A stretch of DNA of 64,000 nucleotides from Salticus scenicus (taxonomy: Eukaryota > Arthropoda > Arachnida > Araneae > Salticidae): contig OZ005648.1 in NCBI GenBank assembly GCA_963930645.1, positions 156,759,035-156,823,034 on the forward strand, written 5' to 3'. The notes below the pieces were generated by a model. The model had not been told where the DNA came from. It made no database searches and worked only from the letters and a program-made list of their open reading frames with translations. Position numbers and translations under genes: made by a program. Of the stretch, positions 21,700 through 34,200 are shown piece by piece (the first letter of the stretch is position 1; the number at the start of each line of letters is the position of its first letter).

Positions 21700-22530
21700 A
21701 AGTTTGTTGCCATCGAATGAGCAAGCGACGCTGCAGCGCATCTTAACTGCGCAATTGACAGAATATTAAAAATGAGAAATTTTGATTTTAGGCCATAAAT
21801 TCTTCGAGAATTTTATTCCATCTACTCAGAAAAACAGTAACTATGCCTCGCATAGTGGTGCATAAACAACATGCGCAGATGTCAGCATTTGAGTGTGGTG
21901 TTTAGTTGGGCTCAAAGAAGCCGGTTGGTCTAATTATCGAATTTTTTGACAATTGGATAGAAACGGTATCACTATTAGATGATACTGACAGGAATGGGTG
22001 AAACATGGCAGAACACAGCGTCAGGGGGGAAGTGGTTGGTCTAAAGAGGGGAAAGAAAGTGAGAACTAGTCAATCGCAAAGCGGTACTCAAAGCTCCAAT
22101 TTATCATTATCGTAAATCCTACGTGCAACTGGCACTTCAGGGACTTCAAATACCCTTAATAGGTGTCTAAGTGAAATGGAGTTCAGCTCAATTCCCGGAT
22201 CTGTCTTCCACTGAAGACGTTTCAAGCATCATAAAAAGGGTACTACAACCAGCTGGGATTTTGTCAATCTAACGCACCTGTTGGACAGAATTTGGCCTGA
22301 TACTTCACAGGAGCACATCTGCCAACTCTATGAATGAATGACAAGCCGAATAACTGCGTACATAAGGGCCAGAAGTGGAACAGTGCGTTATTGACTTGTG
22401 TACTTTGTGATGCTTTTTCTCGTGATTAAATCATTCAAATTTTCTGAAACTGTAATCAATATTTTTTGTGCACATGTACATCACATCTACCAATTTTTGT
22501 CCCATTCGGATAACTCCTTCTTGGTGAGGT

Positions 22531-22562
<32 letters not shown>

Positions 22563-22565
22563 TTA
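21700..22565 (+). pseudogene. Internally deleted Tc1-like transposon
   Basis: ATG at 21,843 begins 'MPRIVVHKQHAQMSAFECGV', followed by a stop. In shifted frames it continues with 'ITI', 'YWQEWVKHGRTQRQGGSGRS' and 'SSLSSIRRATGT', the N-terminal paired-type DNA-binding region of a Tc1 transposase. Around 22,235 it jumps to the extreme C-terminus: 'WPDTSQEHI' and 'QLYESMTSRITACI'. The whole catalytic DDE domain is missing, so roughly two thirds of the gene was lost. The 3' end has 'CATTCGGATAACTCCTTCTT' and then a T run of about 30. It cannot transpose by itself but could have been mobilised in trans. Identity rests on recognised motif wording. Confidence 0.8.
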
Positions 22566-23985
22566 TAGAGTGTATATAGGTTATGAAATATATATAAATA
22601 AGTTAAATACATTTTTAATTTGTTCTCAAGATTCTGAATGTTCCCATGACATTAATGAATAAATAAATAATTACATAAAAAAAGCGATTTTACAAAAATA
22701 TTGAACAAAAAATATGGCAGCTTCAAAATCGTCTGCATATGAAAATATACTTTGACAAATAAAAGAGAATTTTCATTCATTCGAATATAATAAATAAAAC
22801 TAGAGTAAAGAATACTTTAATAATATATTAAATAAAAACATTTTAGGGAGGTTATTACATTTTAAATTTAAAAAATATGTTATTTAAAAAAAATACGTAT
22901 ATTAGAATGTACAATTTTAATAGAAACTCAAAGAAGAAGTTAAAATACTATTTAATAAAAGACGTAATGAATTTTATTACTACGTAGAATTAGCTAAAAT
23001 TTTTATAATAAAAAATATATTTATTTTAATAATTGTTTAACTTATTAATTTAGCAATATTTAAACAAAAAAATTCTGTTTACACCAGATTGATTACACTA
23101 CTTTAATGTTTCCTTTTAACGTCAGATTATTTCACGAAGTTCTATTTAACCAAGTTACTTTAAAGTAAGATCATCAATTATTCAAGAATATCCACCATTT
23201 TCTCTATTTGCAGAACATTCATTTTTGAAGAAAAGGCGATAAACTAGCTTGCTTTTATTTAACTCTAATTAGTGTGTTTAAAGTGTTTTGAAAAGTATAT
23301 CTTGCAGTAAAGCATTTTTAAAGACCATATTTCCTAATGTAATGTTACGATAAAGATATTTTGGTTGCATCCGACATCACATCTCCTTTTAATTAAAAAA
23401 GAATAGGATTTATTAATATTTTTTCATTAATATAGAAAATTTGCTTAATGTTTCTGTTAGTATTAAATACGAACATTTAATGTATGAGGGGAAAAAGCAA
23501 TGGGTTCAGGTTTACAAAAAGTTTTGCAATGTTAAGTAAATAAAAGTAAATAAAAATAAGTAAATAAATAAATAAATAAACTTTGATTTTAAAGAGTAAT
23601 TTACAAAAGTCATATTTTTGTTTTTAAATGAAAGGTAATGCAGCCCACAAATTCTTTGATTAACGTGTTCATAATAGAACTTTCTTAATTGACAGTATTA
23701 ACATTCATGTGTTATTCATGTATTATTTCGTAATAGTCTTTAATTTTAAATGTCACGAACAAAATTAGGAAAACATAAATGTCACTAACTGATATTATAA
23801 CAATTATGAAAAGAAAAAGAAATCTTAAAATCGGTGATAAACAAAACAAATATACATAATTTATTAATAAAACTCATGATATTATAAGTGGAATTTAATT
23901 AAATGTTTCCAGAAATAAATAAATCATAAAAATTAACCTAGTTAAATTAGCTGAAATTAATCTTTTTATATTTTACCAATGTTAG
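22566..23985. other. AT-rich non-coding DNA
   Basis: Very AT-rich with (AAAT)n near 23,565. Nothing recognisable. Confidence 0.4.
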
Positions 23986-24950
23986 TTATAATATACCAGC
24001 ATGGTGTCAGTGTAACTTAGCTAAGGATAAAAGTTATAACAAATTTTATAAGTGATATATTTCTACAAATTTTCATTAAAGTTGTCTTCAATATGATTTT
24101 TGATATAAGCAATAACGTTTTGTTCATGAGACAATTAGTAATTGATATGTTGAAGCAAACATTGTAGGTATAAAAGATTATTAGTTAATTAAAAGGCACC
24201 CTTTAACAAGCATCAAAATTTTATATTTCTCGTAAGAGAAAATGTGGTTGTGTAAGTTCAGGTGAATTCTCTACACAAAGTCCTACACTTGAGAAAAATT
24301 TCCTCCGTGGTGTGTTTTTGAAGGGTTCTGACCCGTATGTATGCGAATTTTGAAAAAAAAAAAATCACATAGAACTCCGAACGGCTAGTGAGAAGTTAGA
24401 TTATCTTAAAAAAAATGAGCATACCTGAGATCGAATTGGGCACCTCTAATCTACACTATATATTAAAATTATATTTTTAGTTGCAATATAACAGCAAGGC
24501 ATCAGTGTAACTTACGCAAGGATAAAAGTTATAACAAATTTTATAAGTAATACATTTGCAGAAATTTTAATTAAAATTATCTTTAATATGTTTTATTGAT
24601 ATAAACAATGACATTTGTTTTTCGGGAGACAATTTCTTATTGCAATATTGAAGCAAGCGCAGTCAAAATAAAATATGTATTATTCTATTAAAAGATACTT
24701 TACCAAGCATTAGAATTTTACAATTCTCGTAAGAGAGGTTATGGTTGTGTAAGTTAAGTACACTAAATTTGTGTACGAACTATGCCTGAGAGAAATTCCC
24801 TCTATGGCGTCTTTTTGTAGCGTTCTGTAACGTGTAAACGCAAATAATAAAGGAAAAAATTCACGGATCACACTAAACGGTTAGGGTGAAATATATGATA
24901 TTTTTTTTAAATAGAACCTACCTAGGATCGAATCAGGCGTCTCGCATTTA
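23986..24950. repeat. Old tandem duplication, two units of ~480 bp
   Basis: Unit one is about 23,986-24,477 and unit two about 24,478-24,950. Shared ordered blocks: 'TCAGTGTAACTTA' (24,009; 24,506), 'AGGATAAAAGTTATAACAAA' (24,025; 24,521), 'TCTCGTAAGAGA' (24,226; 24,726), 'TGGTTGTGTAAGTT' (24,245; 24,743) and a closing 'GATCGAATnnGGC' box. Divergence is high. A MITE is inserted exactly at the end of unit two. No protein coded. Confidence 0.75.
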
Positions 24951-25166
24951 CAGTCGGTAACAAAAGTGTTCGAACACTAGCAAAAATTCCTATGCAAAAA
25001 AAAAAGTACACTTCATACGGTTTTGTTACATAAATCCTTGTCGAATCCTGTTCTTAGTCAGTGTAAGTACATGATTCGATAAGGATTTATTTAACAAAAC
25101 CGTATGAAGTGTACTTTTTTTATATATGAATTTTCGCACGTGTTCGGACACTTTTGTTACCGACTG
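24951..25166. mobile_element. Palindromic MITE, 216 bp, TA target duplication
   Basis: Ends 'CAGTCGGTAACAAAAGTGTT' and, inverted, 'CAGTCGGTAACAAAAGTGTC', with TA on both sides. The inner arms are the same as those at 21,450-21,662. The best preserved copy of the family in the window. Confidence 0.9.
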
Positions 25167-25603
25167 TACCAGCTTCAAGAGTGGAATCTATCAGACATTA
25201 GTGAATTTCATATCAACAAAAATATATATAATACTTATAATAACAATATACAACGTATATATATGTGTGTCTGTGTATGCATATATCATATATTTATCTT
25301 CAGTTTACTTCTAATATATAAATTTATAAATTTTACAGCATATATAACTGATAATGCAATTTCATAAATGTAAAGTCAGGAAGATTTCATGAAAAGTAGA
25401 ATTTTCTCATTTATTTTTTTAATCTATGCGACATTATATTTGATGGAATAAAATATTTTGAAGCTATCGCGCTTCACGTATAACGCTATTAAGCCTTTTT
25501 AAAAGTCCTTGAAAATCAACTTTTCTATTGACGATGCCTTTCTGCGTTTTCACAATATTTGCTTGGAATCACTCTATATATTTGGCTAATAAATTGTGTA
25601 AAG

Positions 25604-25660
25604 AAAAAAAAAAAAAAAAAAAAAGGGGGGGGGGGGCTAGATCTTGCGCATGCGCAGTTA
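25604..25660. repeat. poly(A)-poly(G) run followed by a perfect GCGC palindrome
   Basis: About 21 A then 12 G, then 'TGCGCATGCGCA' at 25,645-25,656. Open frames on either strand that translate the runs as K/G or F/P are artefacts. Confidence 0.7.
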
Positions 25661-26323
25661 GAAATTATTCTGTAAAAATGCTCACATGTCATCACATATT
25701 TGATATTTTGATATTCTTGTTTCAGTGCGCTTTGTATAATGTAATATGTCAAGTTTTCTAAAATGGATATTGTTTCGGTTTTAAAACCCTGCATGTTATA
25801 AACAAAAAACGAACGAAAAATGGTCAACGTTATTAAAGAAGTCTTTATATCTCCTTTAATATAAGTGCAATTCTCATATAAATTTATGTCTATAATTAAA
25901 ATAAGGCTCATAAACATATACTATAACGACAACTAATTTCAATCATTAGTTTTTTCAAAGTAATTTCAAAGATTATATTTTTTGGCAAATTTGTGACTGG
26001 TCCAATTTTAGCATTTGGGACAAAACTTTCGCTGAAATATATGTAGTATAACATGTTTTTTTACCTCTAGTTTCAAGAGAATATAAAAAGTAATCGAAGT
26101 TCTTAGTATTTCTAGATATTCGAAAAAAAAAAAAAAAAAAAAAAAAACTTTTAGCTAGCTTAGCTACTGTCATTCGTCCTTAGGTTTTACCTATTAGTGC
26201 ATATTTAAATACTCATGGAATTACAATGCTAGAAAAACTGAATTAATTAATTTTTATGAATTTTAATTTCCTTCTTATCAACTTTTTTTTTCTTTTTTCT
26301 TTTTTCTTTCTTTTTTTCTTCTA

Positions 26324-26357
<34 letters not shown>

Positions 26358-26681
26358 GTAAATTTTTTTTCCTTGAGCATTTTGTGTTTTTTCTTTCTTA
26401 CTCAAACATTTATCGGAAATAAATATTTTAATACCTGTCGTAAGATAAGTTCTGTCATTCAATAATAAAACTGACGAGAATTTTCCGTGATACAACTTAT
26501 CAGTATGGTCTGTCATTACATAAAAGAAGATTAGTAATACATTTTAATACAATGTATTAAAGGATAATTTGTTATCAGCTGTCACCGATTTTTCTGTTGA
26601 TAAATTTTGATGCCATGTTTGTGTTTAAGTATTTTATAATTCTATATCAATTAATTTTTTGTTATCTACTTTGAGTATGTT

Positions 26682-26724
<43 letters not shown>

Positions 26725-26940
26725 TGAATTATTCTGTAAAAAATATATTAATCAATCGTATATTTAAATAAATAAATAAATAAATAAATAAAATGTTTTA
26801 CAATTTTAGATAAAATAAAAGGTATGTATATATGTATACACAATTTAATTATTAAATATGAATGTTTGAAGAGTGATAATATGCTTTAGTCTCTTCTGTG
26901 AATGTAATAATTTTGCTATTTGTATAGTTTAACTGAATTC
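25661..26940. other. AT-rich non-coding DNA with long homopolymers
   Basis: A run at 26,126-26,147, pyrimidine tract with T runs at 26,282-26,353, (TA)n at 26,685-26,720 and (AAAT)n at 26,767-26,793. The lysine-rich or phenylalanine-rich frames here are low complexity. No gene. Confidence 0.5.
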
Positions 26941-27620
26941 GGTCAAAAATTTCAGTATTTTTTACCCCTCCCCTTTCGCCAAAGAGAAGAATCCTTTATA
27001 GTAAGTGTTGGATACACATAACCAATCCACACATCAAAAATTGTATTCCTGAAATAATTATAGCATATTGGAAACGTGTTTTTTGCCTCGTGGGAAGGGA
27101 GAGATTTTACAAACTCACTTTATAGTACATGTTGGGTACACAAAGCAAACCCACTAAAAAAAATAAAAAATAAAAATAAAATAAAATAAAATAATTGCTT
27201 TTATGAGATAATTTTAAATGCAGTTATGGAGAAACGTGTTTTTTGCTCCCAAGCCCAATCGATGAAGGAAGAGGATTTAAAAAAATCCCTTTATAGAGTG
27301 TTTTAGGTACACATAACCAAACAATACACCGAAATGTCACCTTTCTTAGGTAAATTAGAAAAGAGCTCCAAATGGGAAAACATGTTCCTTGCCGCCCCAT
27401 GATCCCACAGGAGGTAGAAAGCACTTTACAAAAACCCTTTATAATGCGTGTTGGGTACACAGAGTACACACAGATACCAAGAAATTGTCGTCCTGAGATA
27501 ATTTGGGACAGAGTTACTCTTGGAAAACTGTTTTTTGCCCCCCCCCGGGAGGAAAAAGGGATGAATTTAGTGAAGTCCCGTCCCAGTTGGCCCACACAGT
27601 ATCAGCCCACACAACAAAAT
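26940..27620. repeat. Diverged tandem array with 'TTTATAnnnnnTGTTGGGTAC' landmark
   Basis: The landmark occurs at 26,995, 27,119, 27,290 and 27,438 (spacings 124, 171 and 148). Each unit also has a 'GTGTTTTTTGCC' block before a purine-rich stretch. The 171 bp unit carries an (AAATA)n expansion. Overlapping open frames of 123 and 84 codons on opposite strands cross the array and are best explained by its lower AT content. Confidence 0.65.
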
Positions 27621-27693
27621 TCGTGAATGCATTCCCCAGCAGGGATTTAATATAAAAGGGGTATTCTTCAATCTCTCCAGTCATGAATCAACA

Positions 27694-27700
27694 CCCCCCC

Positions 27701-27731
<31 letters not shown>

Positions 27732-27733
27732 AA
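27694..27733. repeat. poly(C)-poly(A) run
   Basis: About 9 C, a short TC, then about 28 A. It separates the two tandem arrays. Confidence 0.75.
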
Positions 27734-28039
27734 GTGAAGAGTTCTTCTGTGAAATCCGGATTTTACAAATCCCTCTTCTTCCCTTAAAATCGAAAATCGA
27801 CAAATTTGCTTTCATTTATTTATTTTTATAATTGAGTCTAATACCCCTATGGCAATTTTTTCACCGTGAAGCATTTTGAATCTGATTTATGCGCTCAAAT
27901 GTGTTTTTCCCGTTCACCTTCCCCAAGAATAAAGTGGGAACTTGAAATTCCTGTCTTAGTGTGAGTCAGATCTCTAGAACCACCCTTTATACCTAAATTC
28001 GTGTCTCAGTCTTACACAGAATCTCCACAACAATGTTAA

Positions 28040-28610
28040 CTCAGTGGTGGATGTCTTTTATATGCAAAGATGAAGGGTTATGTGAAATTACCTTTTACCT
28101 CTTCCCTCCTTGGGGGCCAAATTTCTAAAATTCAAGAAATTGGTTTTTAGGCGTTTCTGTTTTCAATACTTAAAAGAAAAAATCACACGCATATGTAATT
28201 TTTTTTTTTTTCAGATATGAAGAATTACGTGAAATCATATTTTGGCCCATTTGAAAACACGTTTTGCCAATTTCTCCCCTTGGCGACCGAACACCTAAAA
28301 TTCAAAAAACTCGTTTTTATATATTTGTGTTTCTTATATTTTAAAGTGAAAATTGTACGTATATTTTTTTGTTTCGTTTGTTTGTTTGAGGTATAAAGAA
28401 TTATGTGAAATCACGTTTTGCCCCCTTTCCTTCTTGAGGGCTGAATTTATAAAGTTCCAGAAATTGGTCTTTAGGCATTTGTGTTAGCTGTAATTTATAG
28501 CAATATAAGGATATATGTCTTTTTGTTTGAGACATAAAGGTTTTTGTGATGTTTTGTCCCCCTCTTACTCCTTAGGGGCGAATTTTGTGAAATCGCTTCT
28601 TAATGAGTAT
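28040..28610. repeat. Second diverged tandem array with 'ATGTGAAATCACGTTTTG' landmark
   Basis: 'GTGAAAT' or 'GTGAT' landmarks at 28,082, 28,229, 28,403 and 28,546 (spacings 147, 174 and 143). Each is followed by a 'TTTTGCCCCCTTTCC'-like block, 'TTGGGGGCC/TTGAGGGCT' and 'TTTAGGCnTTTGTGTT'. Non-coding. The wording resembles the array at 26.9 kb, so both may descend from one ancestor. Confidence 0.65.
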
Positions 28611-28870
28611 CTACGTCACAGAAGAAGGAATGTTTTCACCAAGTCTCATTATATGCTTCTAGGTGCAGGGATTTGAACTGGGCGATGATGAAGCAATTAC
28701 TCACTCTTTAATTAACTCACTCATTCAGTCAGGATTAACGATTATATATACAAAGATGATAGTTTTTAATAACAAAAATAATCTATTATTTAATAAATAT
28801 TTTTTGAGAATTTTATGATAATTACAATTTTTATTTTCTATTACCAATTTAAGATATAAAAAGTAATGTA

Positions 28871-29358
28871 CACTGAAAAAAAAATATACCGCCTTTCTCT
28901 AGAATGAACAAGTGACCATTTTCTAAATCCCTTAACGAAACATATAGACTTCCGAGCTATGCGCACAAGGCACGCCAATAAAATGAATAGACGAAATTAT
29001 TGAGAATTTCTAGTGTACACATTTCTAGATGATGAAACAATATTCTGAATCCTTTAAATATTCTGAATCATTTATATTGCGAGAAATTCTAGCTTGATTT
29101 TCTAGAATTTGGTAATAAATCAAGATTATAGTTGCAGAAACCCGCCTCTTGTAGTCCTATTTATTTGCAGAGATTTTTAAATAACTTTGCCTTCGAGAAT
29201 ATAGGCAAACGCTCTAGAATTCTAATAGGGGCCTCTAGAACTCGATTTCTAGAACTCTAGAAACAAGGGGACTGGAATTTATAAGGATAACATGGAATTA
29301 TTTTTTCTAGAGCCACAATTTAAATTTTAGATATCAGTTAAAGAATTTTTTCTCAGTG
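28871..29358. mobile_element. TA-flanked element with CACTGA(A/G)AAAAA ends and many TCTAGA sites
   Basis: Left end 'TACACTGAAAAAAAAATATA' and right end, inverted, 'TACACTGAGAAAAAATTCTT'; TA at each side. Length 488 bp. The interior is peppered with 'TTCTAGAA'-type half palindromes (about ten). No open frame. A non-autonomous DNA transposon of unassigned family. Confidence 0.65.
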
Positions 29359-30397
29359 TATTTGGGTAAAATTTCGAATCGAGTTTGTGTTATTTTTACA
29401 CGTTTTGAAGTCCACTAAATGCAAAAGGCAAAATGCTGCCACTTTGTTTCAAAGTGGAGGCCACTTGAAATCACGTTTCCACTTAAAATTTTATTATCAC
29501 GATAATTTTTGAAATACTGATATAATTCAAAACAAATTTTGACAGTGGACATATTTTAGAAATACATTGGATTAGTTCACTGAGCAACTTGATTTACATC
29601 TTATTTCTAAGTGCCAGCCATATGAAAATTTAATATTCACATAAAAAGGCATTTGTGATTTGATTTGCTTAAAAAGCAATATGTACATAGTCCAAAACAA
29701 ACAATATACCCACGATATATAGTTTTCTTTTTTTTTTTTTCAAAATGACAGCCATTTAATGAGAAAAAAGAAATCAACTTAACCATCCAAATGAGCTGGA
29801 AATCCTTTTTTTTTTTCGAAAACAGGTATTGTAATTGCTAAGGTTTTTTTTTGAACTAGGGGTTGTTCTACAAAAGTTTTGTCTTGATTTATGCTTTCAA
29901 TAAAGTTCTTTAATCTAAATATGGTTAAGATTAAATAAAAATTTTACTGAATCAAACCTCCCTTGTAAATCATTGTTGAAGTTTCAGTACTCTGCCATGG
30001 GTAGATTCGCAGTAAAATACTGTAAGAGTTTACATTTTATCGTTCTTTAAAATTTTTAGCATTATAACATTAAACGTATATTCATTTAAAGTAAAGAAAG
30101 CCTATAAAATACAAGAAAATTACTTATCTAAATTAGTTTGTAGTATTTAGTAGTTGTAATATATATATAAACTATATACATGTATTTTCTCCCTGCGATA
30201 CAAAAAAAAAAAAAAAGGCATCTTATAAAAAATGTATTTTTGGTATATGAAAATACTTTCGTAATAAATTGATGATAAAATGACACCATTATCCACAAGA
30301 AAAAGAAAAGTTTAGATAAATAAATAATAAAAATAAAAATAACCAGTAATAATTTTAATAAATATTAACATTTCACAGTAACATAAATATATAATGA

Positions 30398-30470
<73 letters not shown>

Positions 30471-31200
30471 TTTGTATATAGAATTGATGAACGATAGTTC
30501 GCATGATATGCATTCATAATTTATTGAAACTTTTTTTAAAAGAGCATTTCAAAAGGCTTACCATATTGCTAAAACTTTTGATAACAGAAAACAAAATAGA
30601 CAATTTAAGTTTTGAGTTATATAAATCATTTGTTAAAACATGCACTAAACTTACTTTATTAAAGTGTGTAATATAAATTAAGTTTTTTCTTCTTTATAAA
30701 ATAAGTTTTTTTTTTTTTTTACAATTATCCCTTTTTATACAGTGAAAAAAAAGAATCTATCTATACATACATACACATATATATATGTATGCATATATCT
30801 ATACATATATGTACATATGTATTGCTTTTGTAGGCAGTTTGGTTCCTAGCCCAGGTACGGGTTAAGATATTCAATTTATTAACAGAGTTCCTCTTAATAT
30901 TAATAAACTATTACTACTTTTTGTTCCTGCATAGTTATATTCAAACATAATTCAAGCATAACAATATTCCTGCATAATTATATTAATGACGTAATTATAT
31001 GTACTGAAATAATACGGAAAAATGTAAAACCATTTTTGAATAAAATAAACAATATGTTGATTTATGTATACACATTTTTTAAATCGAACTCATTCTGCAT
31101 TTAATGACATCTGTAACATAAAGTAAGTTTATCTAAAAAAGCGTAAACGTTATACAAAAATCATTGAATGAGAATTTTCACACCGATGTATCATTTGTTA

Positions 31201-31239
<39 letters not shown>

Positions 31240-34200
31240 AAAATACCGAAATTTGGGGTAAAAAATAACATGAATGTAAGTGACAAGTTTCTCAATATTT
31301 TTTACTATTTATATCGGCAACTTTATTTTATGTAACATATATATATATATATAAATATATCAAAATACTAATAAAATGAATTTATTTTTGCTTTAAAATA
31401 TATTAAAATAACTAAAACTAAGTAAAACTAAGTATTTACCAAAAAGCAATTCAAATTAAACAAAGAATGAAATATAGGAAACAGTAATTTAAATTTGTAA
31501 TACCTTTTAAACTTTTTGAAGGAAAAAACTATAATTCATCTTTTATAATTAACTTGTCAAAACATTATGCTTCATGCACTAAAATTTCTGCAACTTTTCA
31601 AACTATTTCCATGAAAAAAATATATTGCTAATTATCTTTGACCTAACAAAATTTTAATCATTGTTGATACAAGTATTGGAAAAAGTATTTAAAGTCACTT
31701 ATTTCCATGCACCAAACTGTAGGAAAAAAAAAATCATGAAAAGTAAATGTTTAAATGTATTTAATTTAAATATATCATTAGAATAGCTAATTAGCAATAA
31801 ACGTAGTAATTTATTATACAAAATTAGTTCTTCTTTTAATACTTTTTTTTTTCTTACTGAAACAAATTTTTCGATGTTGTGGTTTTGATTTTAAATAAGA
31901 ACAGACTCACGATGCTTTTTTTTTTCTATTACATTTAGATTTGATGTTTCCACAATATATTTTTAATTGTCTAATAGAAGTAAATTTTTGTTTAGTATTT
32001 TTCTTTTACTAAAAGAAAATATTTATTAAAAATTATTTTTATTAAAAAAAATTAATTAATGGGTACACGCATTTTGATATTACAATTTTAACATATTTCC
32101 GATTAAAACTTATTTAAATTAAATTAATATTTTAAGTTTGGAAATTCTTTTGTGATAAGGAGTTTAAAAATTGTTATAGTTAAAAAAAAAAAAGTTTTAT
32201 TTTAACATTTTTCTGTTTTTATTGTTATTATTTTTAATTAAAGAAAAACAAATTACAAACGCTGTAGTAAAATAAACTTATAGGAAAGGACGGAATGAAA
32301 TAAAACGGTCATTGAGAAGAATTAAATAATTATATGCGGTTAGAATAAGTATTTTGTTTTACTTGGTTGTTAATTTTCTTAAGTTCTTAAGTAAGTATTG
32401 GCTATTAATATAATTTACTTTTGGTGTAATTTGCACGTGCTTTTACATGAGTTTACTTTAAGGCATTGCATTTGTAATGCATTCTCAATATAGAAACTAA
32501 TAATTGTTTTAGTTTCAGTCTTTTCAATAAGTTAAAAAGTATAGTTTTATAACCCAAGGAAATTTTATTAAAAGGATTGTTGTTAGCGATTTCAAATTTC
32601 GTATACTGGCACTTTTTACAGAAATTTTTAGTTTTTTCTAGCAATTTTCTATGATCAAGTAGAATGCACAAGATTTCTATAAAAAATACCGGTATCTAAA
32701 AACAAAAACGATTAGAAACTATGCATAAGTAAAAGTACTTACTGTTTATATTATCTATTTATCAAATAAAGCTCTTATATACATTCATTTACTAGAATTA
32801 TTTCAAATATATGAATTTGAAGGGAAAAAATACAGGAGTAATTAATAGAATTGTGAACTTTATTTTCACTGATTTTCCTAAAAATATATAAATGCATTTC
32901 AGAGAGTGCAATAAAACAACTACAGATTTTTTCTTTTAATGTGAACGTTATTTATTTATTTATTTATTTTTATTTATTTATTTGTTTATTTTCTGTGCAG
33001 ATCGGCTACACAATTACACTAAAAATAGATGCAAAAAGCATTCACAAACGATGAGATAGTAAAGTCAGCTTCAAAAGGTCTTAGAGAATTCTACTTAAAG
33101 AATTTATTTCTTGTTGCAAATAACGACGGCATTTTTTTATTTAATTATGCATAAATTATTGTACTTCAAACCTTGTAGTAATTATAAAGTTTTACGTTAA
33201 TATTTTCATGTGGCGAAAGCAACACTAAGACAAAACAACTGCAGTGAATTTTATGAAGTTCATTAGCTTTCGAGTAGGATTGGAACAGTCATTATTAATA
33301 ACAAAGCCCTGTCAATAAAACCTCAGTCTGCCTATTTGACATAATTAACAGAAAATTTCTTCGTCAAAAATTAACAAAACATTTTAACCTCGTAACCCAT
33401 ATCTATAATTTAACTTCTTAAAATTTCAAAGACTACAATTACCAACATGAATAATACGTCAAGATAGAGAATTTAAAGCCCATAGGATGTAACCCATGTA
33501 TTATTCTAGCCGCCCACTGATCTTTTCCACTGATGAGGCCATCTCTAATTTAAAACTTTTTTTTTTTAGTGTTTTGTTTTAAATAAACGATACGGAGATA
33601 ATCTTAGGTCTCGACATAGAAACACTCTATGTTGCCGCATGGCCGTGGGTGACCTGCTTTCGTCGGTCAATTATATATAGAATTTTAAATTAATAAAAAT
33701 CAATAGTTTCATTATTTAAAGCCATGTTGTGTGTTTAATAGAGAATTTTATGTTATATTTATCTAAAAAAAATACCAGAATGGAGCTGCAATTTGTGATA
33801 AATACCTGCTGCAGCATTTAAATGTGATATTTGAGAATTAAGTTTAAATTGAAATATAAGTATAAAAATTAATGATATGCATTAAACTGTTATAGTTTAT
33901 ATCACGATATTTTGAAGTTGCTCAATACTTGAAGGTTATATGAGAGGTTATTATAGGATTTTATTGTAACAATATACGTTATTTTTTACATCAAAATGTT
34001 CTGCATTTATTTAAAGTATTGAAATGAAGAAGTAAAATTAAAAGAAACCAGAAATTAAAACCAAGACAATGATCAACTGTTACAAGTATCGTAATGTTCA
34101 ATCAAAAATTTAGAACAGGCACTTTCATATCTTGCAAAAAATGTTATTGTAAGGAAAAAAAAATGTGAATAAGAAACGCGGACTATCTTTGAGCATGATA

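Noticed and set aside
25525..25917. 130-codon minus-strand open frame with P and F runs
   Set aside because: Driven by poly(A)/poly(G) tracts; no domain, and an antisense frame of similar kind exists.
26247..26516. Lysine-rich 89-codon frame and its F-rich antisense
   Set aside because: Pure translation of a pyrimidine/purine tract.
27224..27626. Overlapping open frames of 123 (minus) and 84 (plus) codons
   Set aside because: They cross a diverged tandem array of lower AT content, have no domains and no conserved start; length is explained by composition.
14450..28610. Possible CRISPR-like array from regularly spaced repeats
   Set aside because: Repeats are long, diverged and contiguous, lacking unique spacers, in a eukaryotic context.
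24416..28690. B-box-like 'GATCGAAT' and 'AGTTCAAATCCC' (minus) motifs near 24,420, 24,925 and 28,668
   Set aside because: No A-box at the right distance and no pairing T-arm or acceptor stem, so no tRNA or SINE call.
33600..33665. GC-richer segment with a small hairpin ('CATAGAAACACTCTATG')
   Set aside because: Considered as an ncRNA or repeat end, but no second copy in the window or clear larger structure was found.
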